A DNA stretch of 64,000 nt from Haloarcula rubripromontorii (GTDB taxonomy: Archaea > Halobacteriota > Halobacteria > Halobacteriales > Haloarculaceae). Numbering within the stretch: the first letter of the stretch is position 1; every line of letters starts with the position of its first letter. Where the stretch lies: the NCBI RefSeq assembly GCF_001280425.1, contig NZ_LIUF01000001.1, positions 662,945-726,944 on the forward strand. The letters are read 5' to 3'. The notes under the pieces are model-generated. The model saw only the letters and a program-made list of their open reading frames with translations. It was not told where the DNA came from and did not search any database. Position numbers and translations under genes: made by a program. Shown here piece by piece: positions 51,465 through 60,139 of the stretch.

Positions 51465-52127
51465 TTATCGTAGCATCGACCGTAGCGACCGCGTCTTCAC
51501 CCCGCAGTCGTCGCTGAACTCACAGGGCTCGCATTTGGCGTCGTTTCGCACCCGCCCCGGCGGGCCGTCGATGCTGTCGGCAGTTCTGATTGCCCGGCGG
51601 TAGACCCCGGCTCGCCGCGCGTTCACCTCGATGCGTCGAATCACGCCGTACGCCGGATACTCCGCGTAGGCGGTGTCGATGTCGCGTTCGCGCTCCCAGG
51701 CGAGCGCCTTCGCGGCGGCGACAAGCCGCACGGTCTGTGGCTCCCAGACACCGTCTTCGGGCGGCCGACCGGCGAACACGAGCGACGGCGCGGGGCCGTC
51801 CTGCCCAGTGACGACCTTGTGTGCGATCCCGCGGGCGTCCTTCCCTTCGAGATACGCGTCGGTCGCTGTCGGGGCAACCAGCGCGTCCCAGTCAGCCAAC
51901 CGCTCTCGAAGCCCTCGAAGCCGGTCGCGATACTCGTCCGGTCCCACTTCGATGGGGGCTGCCAGCAGGGTAGCATCGTCAGTTAGCAGCCGCTCGTACT
52001 CCCGGGCGAGCCGGCGGATTGACTCGATTTCGTCGGGAATCTCGCTCGCGCCGTCGCGGCGGCGGTAGTAGAGCTTCCGTGGGCAGTAGGCGGCCGTTTC
52101 CAGTTCCCTGAACGTGTGGGTCGGCAT
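51465..52127 (-). CDS. Cas4-like Fe-S protein, nuclease site degenerate
   Basis: A 220-residue protein with the Cas4/RecB layout. The N-terminal Cys lies in LETAAYCPRKLYYRRRDGAS and the other three in KCEPCEFSDDCGVK near the C terminus, the usual four cysteines for a 4Fe-4S cluster. The nuclease D...ExK residues are not evident: the GIAHKV and LVFAGRP segments sit where GxxDxV and xxDxKxG would be. No cas1, cas2 or CRISPR array is in the window. So it may be a structural Fe-S DNA-binding protein. The start at 52127 is chosen because MPTHTFRELETAAYC is Cas4-like. Confidence 0.75.
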   Translation of the reverse strand: MPTHTFRELETAAYCPRKLYYRRRDGASEIPDEIESIRRLAREYERLLTDDATLLAAPIEVGPDEYRDRLRGLRERLADWDALVAPTATDAYLEGKDARGIAHKVVTGQDGPAPSLVFAGRPPEDGVWEPQTVRLVAAAKALAWERERDIDTAYAEYPAYGVIRRIEVNARRAGVYRRAIRTADSIDGPPGRVRNDAKCEPCEFSDDCGVKTRSLRSMLR

Positions 52128-52243
52128 GGGGGTGCGTGGTCGTGTGCTCCCACAAGAAGGTTCGGCGCACCGCTGGGCGTTCAAACAGCGGCACAGTGAG
52201 GCAGCCTACCGCAACAGGAGCACCTACAGAAGATAGCAGCGGG

Positions 52244-52864
52244 TCACATCGACACGTCAGCGCCGGAATCGAGTGAATCGATGTCCTCGGTGGCCTCGTC
52301 GAGGCCGTCCTCGCGGAGGGCGGCGGCGTGCTGTGTCGACAGCCCGGCGTCGGTCAGCACGTCCTCGAACTCGCTCTGGAACCGGTGAGAGACACGGCGG
52401 GCGGCGTCCTGTGCGGCAACGACGCGCCGGTAGTGGGCGGCCCGGGACTCGTCGATATCGAACTCGGCCGCGAGTTCGGCGACCGAGGGGTCGTCGTCGG
52501 CGACGCGACGGCGGAACGCGGGCAGGTCAAACGGTGCCTCTGTGTCCTCCTCGCGGAGGAGATGCAGGTCCAGTCGTGCCGCGACCACGTCGGACTCGTC
52601 CGCGCCGATCTCGGCCGCGATAGTCGCGTCGTCGCTCCCCTCGTAGAACAGTCGGACCACTGTCACCAGGGCCTCGTCGGCGAGTTCGGTTCGGAACTCG
52701 TACTGCTCGCGCATCCGCGCGATGACGTCACCGAGTCGGTCCGCGACACCGGCCTCGTCAGTATCGGCCAGGGACCCTCTCGACGCTTCCTGAGACTCCG
52801 TCACAGCCCCCTCGTCGGAGACGTCCATGAAGATGTCACGGAGTTCTTCGGTCTTCTCGTCCAT
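52244..52864 (-). CDS. Conditioned medium-induced protein 4-like (Cmi4) regulator
   Basis: A 206-residue acidic soluble protein, beginning MDEKTEELRDIFMDVSDEGA. It has repeated helix-turn-helix-like segments: VTVVRLFYEGSDDATIAAEI with DESDVVAARLDLHLLREEDT, and LAAEFDIDESRAAHYRRVVA. I recognise the overall pattern as the haloarchaeal protein annotated conditioned medium-induced protein 4, possibly a cell-density-linked factor; this name is from memory. A box A at 52891-52899 predicts a leaderless start at ATG 52864. The neighbouring Fe-S oxidoreductase gene is divergent. Confidence 0.75.
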   Translation of the reverse strand: MDEKTEELRDIFMDVSDEGAVTESQEASRGSLADTDEAGVADRLGDVIARMREQYEFRTELADEALVTVVRLFYEGSDDATIAAEIGADESDVVAARLDLHLLREEDTEAPFDLPAFRRRVADDDPSVAELAAEFDIDESRAAHYRRVVAAQDAARRVSHRFQSEFEDVLTDAGLSTQHAAALREDGLDEATEDIDSLDSGADVSM

Positions 52865-52890
52865 CGAACATGAAACTACTTCTCGGGAGT

Positions 52891-52899
52891 CATATATCT
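52891..52899 (-). promoter_or_regulatory. Box A of the Cmi4-like gene
   Basis: AGATATATG on the minus strand, about 30 nt before ATG 52864, fits a leaderless mRNA and excludes the longer start at 52912, which would lie upstream of it. Confidence 0.6.
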
Positions 52900-52976
52900 G
52901 TCGGATGTGCAACGTGACGTGAGGAAACTTTCAACAGGTCTCTAATTCTCGCAGGACTGCGACGGGGTCGTGGCAA

Positions 52977-52985
52977 GATTTAAGC
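52977..52985 (+). promoter_or_regulatory. Box A of the membrane Fe-S oxidoreductase gene
   Basis: GATTTAAGC lies about 28 nt before ATG 53009. This fixes that ATG as the start over 52970. Confidence 0.65.
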
Positions 52986-53008
52986 GGACACAAATCGGGT
53001 GTTACCGT

Positions 53009-55099
53009 ATGTCATCAATAATCCAAACAACCACGCGCCCGACGTTCTGGCGTATCGGCGACGTGGGGAAAGCGCTGTTCTACTATCTGGCAGCGCTCGC
53101 CATCATCGTCTTTCTGTACGGTGTGTACAATCGCGTCACCCGCTATGCGCAGGGCAGCGAGGACCCCTTCGAGCGACTGGATGACCTGCCCCAGCGGACG
53201 GTTGCAGCGGCGCAGTTGGCGCTGTCAAATCGGAAGCAGCTGGACCGCGACACCGTCGCTGGCGTGATGCACGCGTTCATCGTCTGGGGCTTTCTGACGC
53301 TACTCATCGGGACGACAATTCTGGGTATCGACATGGACCTCTACCGGCCGCTGACCGGTGAGTCCTTCTTTGTCGGCCAGTTCTATCTCTCTTATTCGTT
53401 CGTCATGGATGCCATGGGGCTACTGTTCGTCGTCGGCGTCGGCGTCGCGCTGTGGCGGCGTTACGGCCGCAAGCTCGACCGCCTCCACGACCGCCACACG
53501 TCCCGCGAGGACGACCTGTTTCTCGGCGCGCTGTTCGTGCTTGGCGTCGGCGGCTACCTCACTGAGGGTGTCCGGATTCTCGGGACCTCGACCGTTCGAG
53601 ATGTCTCCTTCGAGACGGTGAGCTTCGTCGGCTGGTCGGTCAAGGAAGTACTCGTCATGGCCGGGATGACACCGGAGATGGCAGCGGGCGCGTACCCCTT
53701 TGTCTGGTGGAGCCACTCCCTCGTCGCGCTGTGGTTCGTCGCCTGGATCCCCTACGCGAAGCCGTTCCACATGCTCTCGTCGTTTGCCAACCTCGTCGCG
53801 CGCGACGAGAAGGCCGGGGTGCGACTGCCCGGCGTGCCGAGCGACGCGAGTCCAGACGAAATCGGCCCCAGCGACATCGACGACTTCTCCTGGAAGCAGT
53901 TGCTCGACCACGACGCCTGCACCAAATGTGGGCGATGTTCCTCGGTCTGTCCGGCCAAGGCGTCCGGTCGGCCGCTGGACCCGCGCAACGTCATCCTCGA
54001 CCTGAAACGCTACCGTGAGGAGCGCGACGCCGGTGGTGAGGACGTACCCATCGTCGCCGACGGCGGCACCTCGGTCATCGACGCCCACACGATGGAGTCC
54101 TGCATGTCCTGTATGGCCTGCATGGACGCCTGTCCGGTCGACATCGAGCACGTCACCCAGTTCACCGAGATGAACCGCCGGCTGACCGAGGCCGGCGAGA
54201 TGGACGAACACGTACAGGACGCGATGATGAACGTGTTCCAGCACGGCAACACCTTCGGCGACCCCGAGCGCGCCCGGCCGGACTGGACCGAGGACCTCGA
54301 CTTCGAGGTGCCAGACGCTCGCGACGAACCGGTGGAGTACCTCTGGTACGTCGGCGATTACCCCAGCTACGACGAGCGCAACCAGAAAATAGCACGCGCG
54401 CTGGCCCGCGTCTTCGAGGCGGCCGGCGTCGACTACGGCATCCTCTACGAGGCCGAACAGACCGACGGCAACGACGTGCGCCGCGTCGGCGAGGAGGGCC
54501 TCTACGAGATGCTCGTCGAAGACAACGCCGAGGCGATGCTGGACTGTGAGTTCGAGTCTATCGTCACGACGGACCCCCACGCCTACAACACATTCATGAA
54601 CGAGTACCCCGAGTTCGAGGCCTGTGAGTGGGGCGAGGACGACGTGTTCCACTACACGCAGGTCGTCGCAGACCTCGCCAGTGCTGGCGCGCTCGACCTT
54701 TCCGGGACCGAACTCGACTACACCGTCACCTACCACGACCCCTGCCACCTCGGGCGGTACAACGGCGAGTTCGAAGCGCCGCGGGACCTCATCCGCGCAA
54801 CCGGGGCCGATCTCCACGAGATGCCCCGCAACAGGGACGACTCCTTCTGCTGTGGCGGCGGTGGCGGCGGCCTCTGGATGGACCTCGAAGAAGAAAGCAA
54901 ACCCAGCGAGGAACGCCTGCGCGAGGCCCTCGAAGACACCGAGGCGGGCGCGGCCGTCGAGAAGTTCGTCGTCGCCTGCCCGATGTGCATGACGATGTAC
55001 GAGGACGGGCGCAAAACCGGCGGCTACGAGGACGACATCGAGATCGTCGGCGTGACAGAACTGCTGGCGGAGGCCGTCGACACTGGCACCCGAGCATAG
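53009..55099 (+). CDS. Membrane-bound iron-sulfur oxidoreductase (HdrD-like, Nar gamma-like N-terminus)
   Basis: A 696-residue electron-transfer protein. Residues about 20-260 form five or so helices of a nitrate-reductase gamma-like haem b domain. Two 4Fe-4S motifs follow, CTKCGRCSSVCPAKASG and CMSCMACMDACPVDIEHV. The C-terminal half is HdrD/GlpC-like: one CCG-type domain carries DPCHLGRYN, CCGGGGGG and CPMCMTMYEDG, while the first lacks clear CCG cysteines. It could shuttle electrons between menaquinone and a soluble carrier or lactate/acyl-CoA enzymes. Start set by the box A at 52977. Confidence 0.88.
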   Translation: MSSIIQTTTRPTFWRIGDVGKALFYYLAALAIIVFLYGVYNRVTRYAQGSEDPFERLDDLPQRTVAAAQLALSNRKQLDRDTVAGVMHAFIVWGFLTLLIGTTILGIDMDLYRPLTGESFFVGQFYLSYSFVMDAMGLLFVVGVGVALWRRYGRKLDRLHDRHTSREDDLFLGALFVLGVGGYLTEGVRILGTSTVRDVSFETVSFVGWSVKEVLVMAGMTPEMAAGAYPFVWWSHSLVALWFVAWIPYAKPFHMLSSFANLVARDEKAGVRLPGVPSDASPDEIGPSDIDDFSWKQLLDHDACTKCGRCSSVCPAKASGRPLDPRNVILDLKRYREERDAGGEDVPIVADGGTSVIDAHTMESCMSCMACMDACPVDIEHVTQFTEMNRRLTEAGEMDEHVQDAMMNVFQHGNTFGDPERARPDWTEDLDFEVPDARDEPVEYLWYVGDYPSYDERNQKIARALARVFEAAGVDYGILYEAEQTDGNDVRRVGEEGLYEMLVEDNAEAMLDCEFESIVTTDPHAYNTFMNEYPEFEACEWGEDDVFHYTQVVADLASAGALDLSGTELDYTVTYHDPCHLGRYNGEFEAPRDLIRATGADLHEMPRNRDDSFCCGGGGGGLWMDLEEESKPSEERLREALEDTEAGAAVEKFVVACPMCMTMYEDGRKTGGYEDDIEIVGVTELLAEAVDTGTRA

Positions 55100-55121
55100 C
55101 TATCCGGTCGGAGTACGCGGT

Positions 55122-55871
55122 TCACAGCCGCTCACAGACCTGTTTCCCGCTCACGACCTCGGGGATTATTACCTCGTCCGCTCCGACGCGGCGGGCCACG
55201 GTCTCGTCCTGCTGGTCGCCGGCCCGAACGATGAGCTGGACAGTGGGCGCGAGCTGGCTGGCCAGCACCGCAATCTGAATATTTGCGTTCGTGTCATCGA
55301 TTGCACCGATGACGGTGTCGGCTCGCTTGACGCCCGCATCTGTCAGTGCGTCCTCGCGGCTCGCGTCAGCCTCCAGCGCGAGATGGCCGTCATCAAGCGC
55401 CTGTTCGTACTGTTCCGCCTGCTGTTCGATGACGACCACTCGGGTGTCCGTATCGCCGATCTGTGCCGCAACGGTCTGTCCGAACGTCCCGTATCCACAG
55501 ACGACGACGTGGTCGTTCAGATCCTCGATTCGCTGTGCGATTTGCATACGTGTGAGTTCCGTCTGAACCTGGCCGCCGAAGGCCGCCGACAGCGCTGTCT
55601 CGCCAGTCCACAGCCCGGCGACGACGAGACCAGTCAGTACGACGATGGCGTAGCCTTTGACCAGCCTCGCAGGCCCGTCGTGGCTCTGAAAGTGGAGTTC
55701 GATGCTCGTGGGGTCGAGCAGCCAGAACAGTGCGTTGACGACGCCGACGCCGCCCAGCGTGACGAAACCGACCACGCCGGCGACGACCAGCCCGACGAAC
55801 GCGAGAACCGGTTTCGAGAGTTGCCGAAGCAACGACCGGTCCGTGTCTGTACTGCTGTCGCTGCGTTCCAT
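55122..55871 (-). CDS. Channel-like membrane protein with TrkA-N domain, no K+ filter
   Basis: A 249-residue protein with two N-terminal helices, PVLAFVGLVVAGVVGFVTLGG and GYAIVVLTGLVVAGLWTGET, then a TrkA-N Rossmann domain (HVVVCGYGTFGQTVAAQIGD and VVVIEQQAEQYEQAL). The arrangement resembles a prokaryotic K+ channel with an RCK domain, but the pore loop between helices reads LLDPTSIELHFQSHDG, with no TVGYG filter. It may therefore be a nucleotide-sensing membrane regulator or a channel of other selectivity. ATG 55871 is used. Similar proteins in haloarchaea are often labelled NAD-binding. Confidence 0.8.
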   Translation of the reverse strand: MERSDSSTDTDRSLLRQLSKPVLAFVGLVVAGVVGFVTLGGVGVVNALFWLLDPTSIELHFQSHDGPARLVKGYAIVVLTGLVVAGLWTGETALSAAFGGQVQTELTRMQIAQRIEDLNDHVVVCGYGTFGQTVAAQIGDTDTRVVVIEQQAEQYEQALDDGHLALEADASREDALTDAGVKRADTVIGAIDDTNANIQIAVLASQLAPTVQLIVRAGDQQDETVARRVGADEVIIPEVVSGKQVCERL

Positions 55872-55939
55872 TGCTGTAGCTATCGAAGGTCGCGACACAG
55901 CGCCGCCGAAACCGGCGCTGCCGTGGTTCGCCGCCGAGT

Positions 55940-56077
55940 TCAGTCTGTCAGTGTCTCGGCGGGGGGTGTGCGTGGCTCCTCGACGGGTGCGGCGTCGCCG
56001 CGGTCCGTACTCGGCGCACGGCTCCGGTCCGGGTAGACCCGTTTGACACAATCAGCACAATTGGTGACAAGTACCAT
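55940..56077 (-). CDS. Small CxxC protein (45 aa), possible gene
   Basis: A 45-codon frame, MVLVTNCADCVKRVYPDRSR at the start, then an acidic Pro-rich tail ending ETLTD. It has one CxxC, GC-rich third positions and a box A (GCATATGTA on the plus strand, 56099-56107) at leaderless distance. These together support expression. No homologue comes to mind, and length is too short for certainty. Confidence 0.45.
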   Translation of the reverse strand: MVLVTNCADCVKRVYPDRSRAPSTDRGDAAPVEEPRTPPAETLTD

Positions 56078-56098
56078 ACACCGTGGTCAGGAGAGCTT

Positions 56099-56107
56099 GC
56101 ATATGTA
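56099..56107 (-). promoter_or_regulatory. Box A of the 45-aa gene
   Basis: TACATATGC on the minus strand is about 26 nt upstream of ATG 56077. Confidence 0.45.
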
Positions 56108-56223
56108 TGTTGCCGGAATATGGCTAGACGAAAACTAATGACATAATATACCATTAATATGTGTTCAGATTCGGGACTGGCGGTCGGGTCAGCTACCCAC
56201 TCTATCGCTACTTGCCAGCCAAA

Positions 56224-56232
56224 CGCTTAACG
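56224..56232 (+). promoter_or_regulatory. Box A of the CinA-like gene
   Basis: CGCTTAACG is centred about 29 nt before ATG 56257, so the mRNA is probably leaderless. Confidence 0.55.
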
Positions 56233-56256
56233 CCGCCAGACACCCACAGCGAGATA

Positions 56257-56994
56257 ATGGAGGTCGCACTGGTCACTGTCGGTGACGAACTGCTCGCTGG
56301 CGACACGGAGAACACGAACGCGTCGTGGCTGGGCCGCCAGCTCACGGCTGCCGGCGCGAGCGTCACCCGAGTCCTGACTGTGCCCGACAACGAGGCGGTC
56401 ATCGCCGAGGCTGTGGCGCGATATCACGACGGCTTCGACGCGGTCATCGTCACCGGCGGCATCGGCGGGACACCCGACGACGTGACGAAGGCGGGCGTGG
56501 CACGGGCGTTCGGCCGCGTACTCGTCGTTCCCGACGACGTGCGGGCACACCTCGAAGCGAAGGCCGAGCGCTTCGCCGAGGACAACCCCGAGATGGTGGA
56601 CCGCTACGACATGGACCTCGACCTCGACGCGTGGGCGGCAGTCCCCGAGGGCGGCCAGCCGCTGCTGACCGACGAGAGCTTCGCCGCTGGCTGTGTCATC
56701 GACGGCGTGTACGTGTTCCCGGGTATCCCCGAGGAACTGAAGGCGATGTACGAGACCGTTGCCGACGAGTTCGACGGCGACCGGACGACGGAGACGATTC
56801 ACACGCCCGCGCCCGAGGGCGCGTTGGTCGGCCGTGTTACCGAAGCCCGCGAACAGTTCGACGTGGCCGTCGGGAGCTATCCGCGCAAAGACGACGCGCC
56901 GGGACGGGTGAAAGTCACGGGCGACGACCCGGCGGCCGTCGCCGACGCGGCGGCGTGGCTCCGCGAGCGAATCGAGACTGCCGACGGCGGGTGA
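56257..56994 (+). CDS. CinA-like molybdopterin-binding domain protein
   Basis: A 245-residue protein of the MoCF/CinA N-terminal (COG1058) family. The start MEVALVTVGDELLAGDTENT and the NTNASWLGRQLTAAGASVTR, VIVTGGIGGTPDDVTKAGVA blocks are diagnostic. In CinA this domain binds or hydrolyses ADP-ribose or related NAD by-products; the C-terminal deamidase domain of CinA is missing here, as usual for archaea. The start at 56257 is chosen by its box A at 56224-56232. It converges with the gene at 57001-57702. Confidence 0.9.
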   Translation: MEVALVTVGDELLAGDTENTNASWLGRQLTAAGASVTRVLTVPDNEAVIAEAVARYHDGFDAVIVTGGIGGTPDDVTKAGVARAFGRVLVVPDDVRAHLEAKAERFAEDNPEMVDRYDMDLDLDAWAAVPEGGQPLLTDESFAAGCVIDGVYVFPGIPEELKAMYETVADEFDGDRTTETIHTPAPEGALVGRVTEAREQFDVAVGSYPRKDDAPGRVKVTGDDPAAVADAAAWLRERIETADGG

Positions 56995-57000
56995 GCGGGC

Positions 57001-57702
57001 CTACATCCCGCCGCCCGCACCGCCACAGCCTGCGGCCCCGCCGGCACCTGCAGCCCCGCCGGCCGCAGCGCCAGCGCACGCGGCAGCCGCGCCCGCGCTC
57101 GCCCCGGCACAGTGGGCCGCAATGGCCGCCTGCCCGCCGCTGTACGCGCCCGTCCCCATCGATTCGGCGTCGAAGGGCGTCCAGTCGACCGGCGGGATTT
57201 CGTCGTCGCCGTTATCCGCCTCGGTGACGGCCGCTCGGAGGGCATCGAGGTCGAATCCGGGGTCGGTCAGGTATCGCTCGACGAGCGGGGGGTGGACCGC
57301 GATGCGGCAGTAGATGACCGCGTCCTCCTCTTCGTGGGCGTACGCGAACTGGAGGTCGTAGTGGCGGACGTGGCAGTCGGCGAACGGCTCCCGCACCGCC
57401 TCCAGCGCCCGGCCGACAAACGACCAGACGGCGTCGCGGTCCGGTTCGCCGGCGTCCTCGAACAGGAAGGTAACCACGGGGACGAGGATGTCGTCGCCGT
57501 CGTCGTGGACGTTGACCTTGTTGACCTCGGCGAGGTCCGGGTCCTCAGCGAGTTCCTCGGGCAGCGGGTCGAAGGCGGCGTCGATGGCGTCGTTGGCGGC
57601 CTCGCGCTCCTCGCGGTAGTCTGGTGTCAGGTCCGCGAATCCGAGGCCGTCGAGGAAGTCGTGCATCTGTTCGGTCAGCGAGTCACTGTCCTCAGAGGGC
57701 AT
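57001..57702 (-). CDS. Haloarchaeal hypothetical protein with Gly/Ala/Cys-rich tail
   Basis: A 233-residue soluble protein. The first 190 residues look like a normal acidic domain: [40 protein letters not shown] and [20 protein letters not shown]. The last 40 are low-complexity Gly and Ala with three Cys, for example [15 protein letters not shown] and GCGGAGGGM. The tail might bind metal or aggregate. The family is not recognised. ATG 57702 follows a normal start. Convergent with the CinA-like gene. Confidence 0.7.
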   Translation of the reverse strand: MPSEDSDSLTEQMHDFLDGLGFADLTPDYREEREAANDAIDAAFDPLPEELAEDPDLAEVNKVNVHDDGDDILVPVVTFLFEDAGEPDRDAVWSFVGRALEAVREPFADCHVRHYDLQFAYAHEEEDAVIYCRIAVHPPLVERYLTDPGFDLDALRAAVTEADNGDDEIPPVDWTPFDAESMGTGAYSGGQAAIAAHCAGASAGAAAACAGAAAGGAAGAGGAAGCGGAGGGM

Positions 57703-57842
57703 CGGTCAGGTGTGACGGCGGCGTCGGCATAAATCTCGTGTCCGGCCGGGAGCGTGTCACACGGCCCCCGCGTCCCGTCGCCGAGGGCGCAGTCGCCGCC
57801 GCAAGCGGTGGGTTCATGCCGCGGACGGCCGGAGAGCCCGGT

Positions 57843-58823
57843 ATGAACCTGACACAGCGCCCGCGCCGCCTGCGGACCGACGGCGTGCGCCCGCTGGTGC
57901 GCGAGACGGACCTCTCGGCATCTGACCTCATCGCCCCAGTGTTCGTCGACGCGACGACTGACGAACGGGTCCCTATCGAGACGATGCCGGGCCACGAACG
58001 GGTCCCTATCGATGATGCGGTCGACCGCGTCGAGGAGGTCCGCGAGACCGGCGTCGAAGCCGTGATGCTGTTCGGCGTCCCGGAGTCGAAAGACGAACGC
58101 GGGAGCCGCGCCTGGGCCGAGGACGGCGTCGTGCAGGAGGCGACCCGCCAGATTACAAGCGAAACCGACGCCTACGTCATCACCGACGTATGCCTCTGTG
58201 AGTACACCGACCACGGCCATTGCGGCGTCCTCGAAGACGCCGCCGCCGAGGACCCCCGGCTGACGGTGCGCAACGACGAGACGCTTGACCTGCTTGGGAA
58301 AATCGCCGCGAGCCACGCCGCGGCCGGGGCCGACATGGTCGCGCCGTCGGGCATGATCGACGGCATGGTCGGCGCAATCCGGGAGGCGCTGGACGCCCAA
58401 GGCGACACCGACGTTCCCATCATGAGCTACGCCGCGAAGTACGAGTCGGCCTTCTACGGGCCGTTCCGTGACGCCGCCGACGGCGCGCCGGCCTTCGGCG
58501 ACCGGCGGCACTACCAGATGGACCCCGCGAACGCACGCGAGGCCCGGCGCGAGGTCGCCCTCGACGTCGAGCAGGGCGCGGACGTGCTGATGGTCAAGCC
58601 CGCGCTGCCGTATCTGGACATCGTCAAGGAGGTCCGAGACTCCTACGACCACCCCGTCGCCGCCTACAACGTCTCCGGCGAGTACGCGATGTTACACGCC
58701 GCCGCCGAGAAGGGCTGGCTCGACCTCGAAGCGGTCGCCTACGAGTCGCTGCTATCCATCAAACGCGCCGGCGCGGACCTGATTCTCACCTACTTCGCTG
58801 AGGACCTCGCAGACGAACTCTAG
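57843..58823 (+). CDS. hemB: Delta-aminolevulinic acid dehydratase (porphobilinogen synthase)
   Basis: Joins two aminolevulinate molecules to porphobilinogen in haem and cobamide synthesis. At 326 residues it has the family length. The zinc ligands appear in [20 protein letters not shown], and the two Schiff-base lysines in [18 protein letters not shown] and [21 protein letters not shown] 57843 begins [20 protein letters not shown], matching other archaeal HemB. The upstream 57703-57842 region has no other gene. Other hem genes are not in the window. Confidence 0.97.
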   Translation: MNLTQRPRRLRTDGVRPLVRETDLSASDLIAPVFVDATTDERVPIETMPGHERVPIDDAVDRVEEVRETGVEAVMLFGVPESKDERGSRAWAEDGVVQEATRQITSETDAYVITDVCLCEYTDHGHCGVLEDAAAEDPRLTVRNDETLDLLGKIAASHAAAGADMVAPSGMIDGMVGAIREALDAQGDTDVPIMSYAAKYESAFYGPFRDAADGAPAFGDRRHYQMDPANAREARREVALDVEQGADVLMVKPALPYLDIVKEVRDSYDHPVAAYNVSGEYAMLHAAAEKGWLDLEAVAYESLLSIKRAGADLILTYFAEDLADEL

Positions 58824-58888
58824 CTCGGTTGCTTTCCGCCTGTCCGACCCCACCCGTGCGAGACCCACGACAAGCCACAGGTCCCCAA

Positions 58889-58897
58889 CCTATTCAT
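58889..58897 (+). promoter_or_regulatory. Box A of the DUF4129-DUF58 operon
   Basis: CCTATTCAT is centred about 27 nt before ATG 58920, predicting a leaderless four-gene mRNA. Confidence 0.55.
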
Positions 58898-58919
58898 GCG
58901 ACAGGAGCGGAGTGGCTGT

Positions 58920-59615
58920 ATGCAGCGACAGTCCCTCCTCGTGGCGGTTGTCGCCGCGATTGCGCTGCTGTCGTTCAGCGTCGGGGCCGCGAGCCTCGAC
59001 GCTGCCACCGGGTCCGATCAGGCGGAGATGACCCGGGACGACAGCGAGATCGACAACCCCGACGGACAGGGCCTCAGCGACCCACCGGGTAGCATCGACC
59101 CGCCCGAAAGCGATGGCGGTGCCCGCGCACTGTTGCCGAGTGTCCCCGCCCCAGCAGTCGGGGCGCTCGCCGTCGGCCTCGCGGTCGGACTCGCGGTGCT
59201 CTGGCGGCTCGCTAGCCAGAGCCGGACAATTGATGAGGCGGGCGGCGAGACGCCGGCTGTCGCAACGACGGAGTCCGCGAGAAGCCCCGCACATAGCGCG
59301 GCTGAAATCGAGGTCCCGCTCACCAACGACGTGTACCGCGCGTGGGCCGCACTCGAGAACGCCGTCGCCCCGGACCGCAGTTCTTCGACGCCACAGGACA
59401 TTGAGACAGCAGCAACGGGAGCCGGTGCCGACCCCGACGCCGTCGCCTCGCTCCGGTCGGTGTTCGAGCGGGTTCGCTACGGCCGGGACCAGCCGGATGG
59501 GGATCTGGAATCGCAGGCCCGCGAGGCGCTGGAACGGGCGACCGACGACACGGACAATATCGCGGCGAATCCCGACGACATCGGCGACGAGTCCGGAGCG
59601 GGGGCCGAGCCGTGA
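58920..59615 (+). CDS. DUF4129-domain exported/membrane protein
   Basis: A 231-residue protein with a signal-like helix (LLVAVVAAIALLSFSVGAAS) and a second helix near residue 78 (PAVGALAVGLAVGLAVLWRL), so it is probably a type I-like membrane protein. The C-terminal part, DVYRAWAALENAVAPDRSSS to RSVFERVRYGRDQP, is DUF4129, found at the C terminus of transglutaminase-like proteins near DUF58 and MoxR genes. Here there is no transglutaminase domain. Its stop overlaps the next ATG by 4 nt. First gene of the operon. Confidence 0.8.
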   Translation: MQRQSLLVAVVAAIALLSFSVGAASLDAATGSDQAEMTRDDSEIDNPDGQGLSDPPGSIDPPESDGGARALLPSVPAPAVGALAVGLAVGLAVLWRLASQSRTIDEAGGETPAVATTESARSPAHSAAEIEVPLTNDVYRAWAALENAVAPDRSSSTPQDIETAATGAGADPDAVASLRSVFERVRYGRDQPDGDLESQAREALERATDDTDNIAANPDDIGDESGAGAEP

Positions 59616-60139
59616 CGCTGCGCCGGGTCCCGCTCGCGCTCGGCCTCGTCGCGACGGCCATCGGCATCGGTCTCGCCGCTCTCGGCGCGCCGCTGTTGCC
59701 CGCCGGCGCTGTCTCGGACCTCCCGATCCTCGCTGCGGCCGTTTTCGCTGGCGGTGTCGCACTGCTGGCGCTCCTCGTTCGCTCCCTCGACAGCGAACGC
59801 GGGATGGCGCTGCCGGACACTGACAGCCAGTACGTCACAGTCCCCGGCGACGATATTGACGAGGCACTTGGTTCTGGGGCCGGACAAGAAGCCATCCGGC
59901 AGCGCGTCGAGGGAGTCGCAGTCACCGTCCTCCAGCGCGACGGGCTCTCGCCCGACGAGGCAACGGCTGCGCTCCGGTCTGGCGCGTGGACGGACAGGGA
60001 GCCGGCCCGGGAGTTGTTCGACGGCACGCCAATTTCACTCCGTGCGCGGCTGTCCGGGTGGCTCTCGGGTATCCGCCCGTTCCAGCGGCGTGTCGCCTAC
60101 GCGACGGCCGAACTCCGGCGGCGGGACGAGGAGCAATGA
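59612..60139 (+). CDS. DUF7269 membrane protein
   Basis: A 175-residue protein with two hydrophobic helices at the N terminus (LALGLVATAIGIGLAALGAP and DLPILAAAVFAGGVALLALL) and a C-terminal soluble part with YVTVPGDDIDEALGSGAGQE and a helical IRQRVEGVAVTVLQRDGLSP. I recognise it as the haloarchaeal DUF7269 family, found beside DUF58. The start is GTG at 59612, within the preceding stop. The function is presumably in a shared envelope complex. Confidence 0.75.
   Translation: MTLRRVPLALGLVATAIGIGLAALGAPLLPAGAVSDLPILAAAVFAGGVALLALLVRSLDSERGMALPDTDSQYVTVPGDDIDEALGSGAGQEAIRQRVEGVAVTVLQRDGLSPDEATAALRSGAWTDREPARELFDGTPISLRARLSGWLSGIRPFQRRVAYATAELRRRDEEQ

Noticed and set aside
51465-52127. Part of a CRISPR-Cas adaptation module
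   Set aside because: No repeats, cas1 or cas2 in the 64 kb, and the nuclease residues are missing.
53420-54817. A 465-residue minus-strand frame opposite the Fe-S oxidoreductase
   Set aside because: No domain character; the plus strand has two 4Fe-4S motifs and CCG cysteines.
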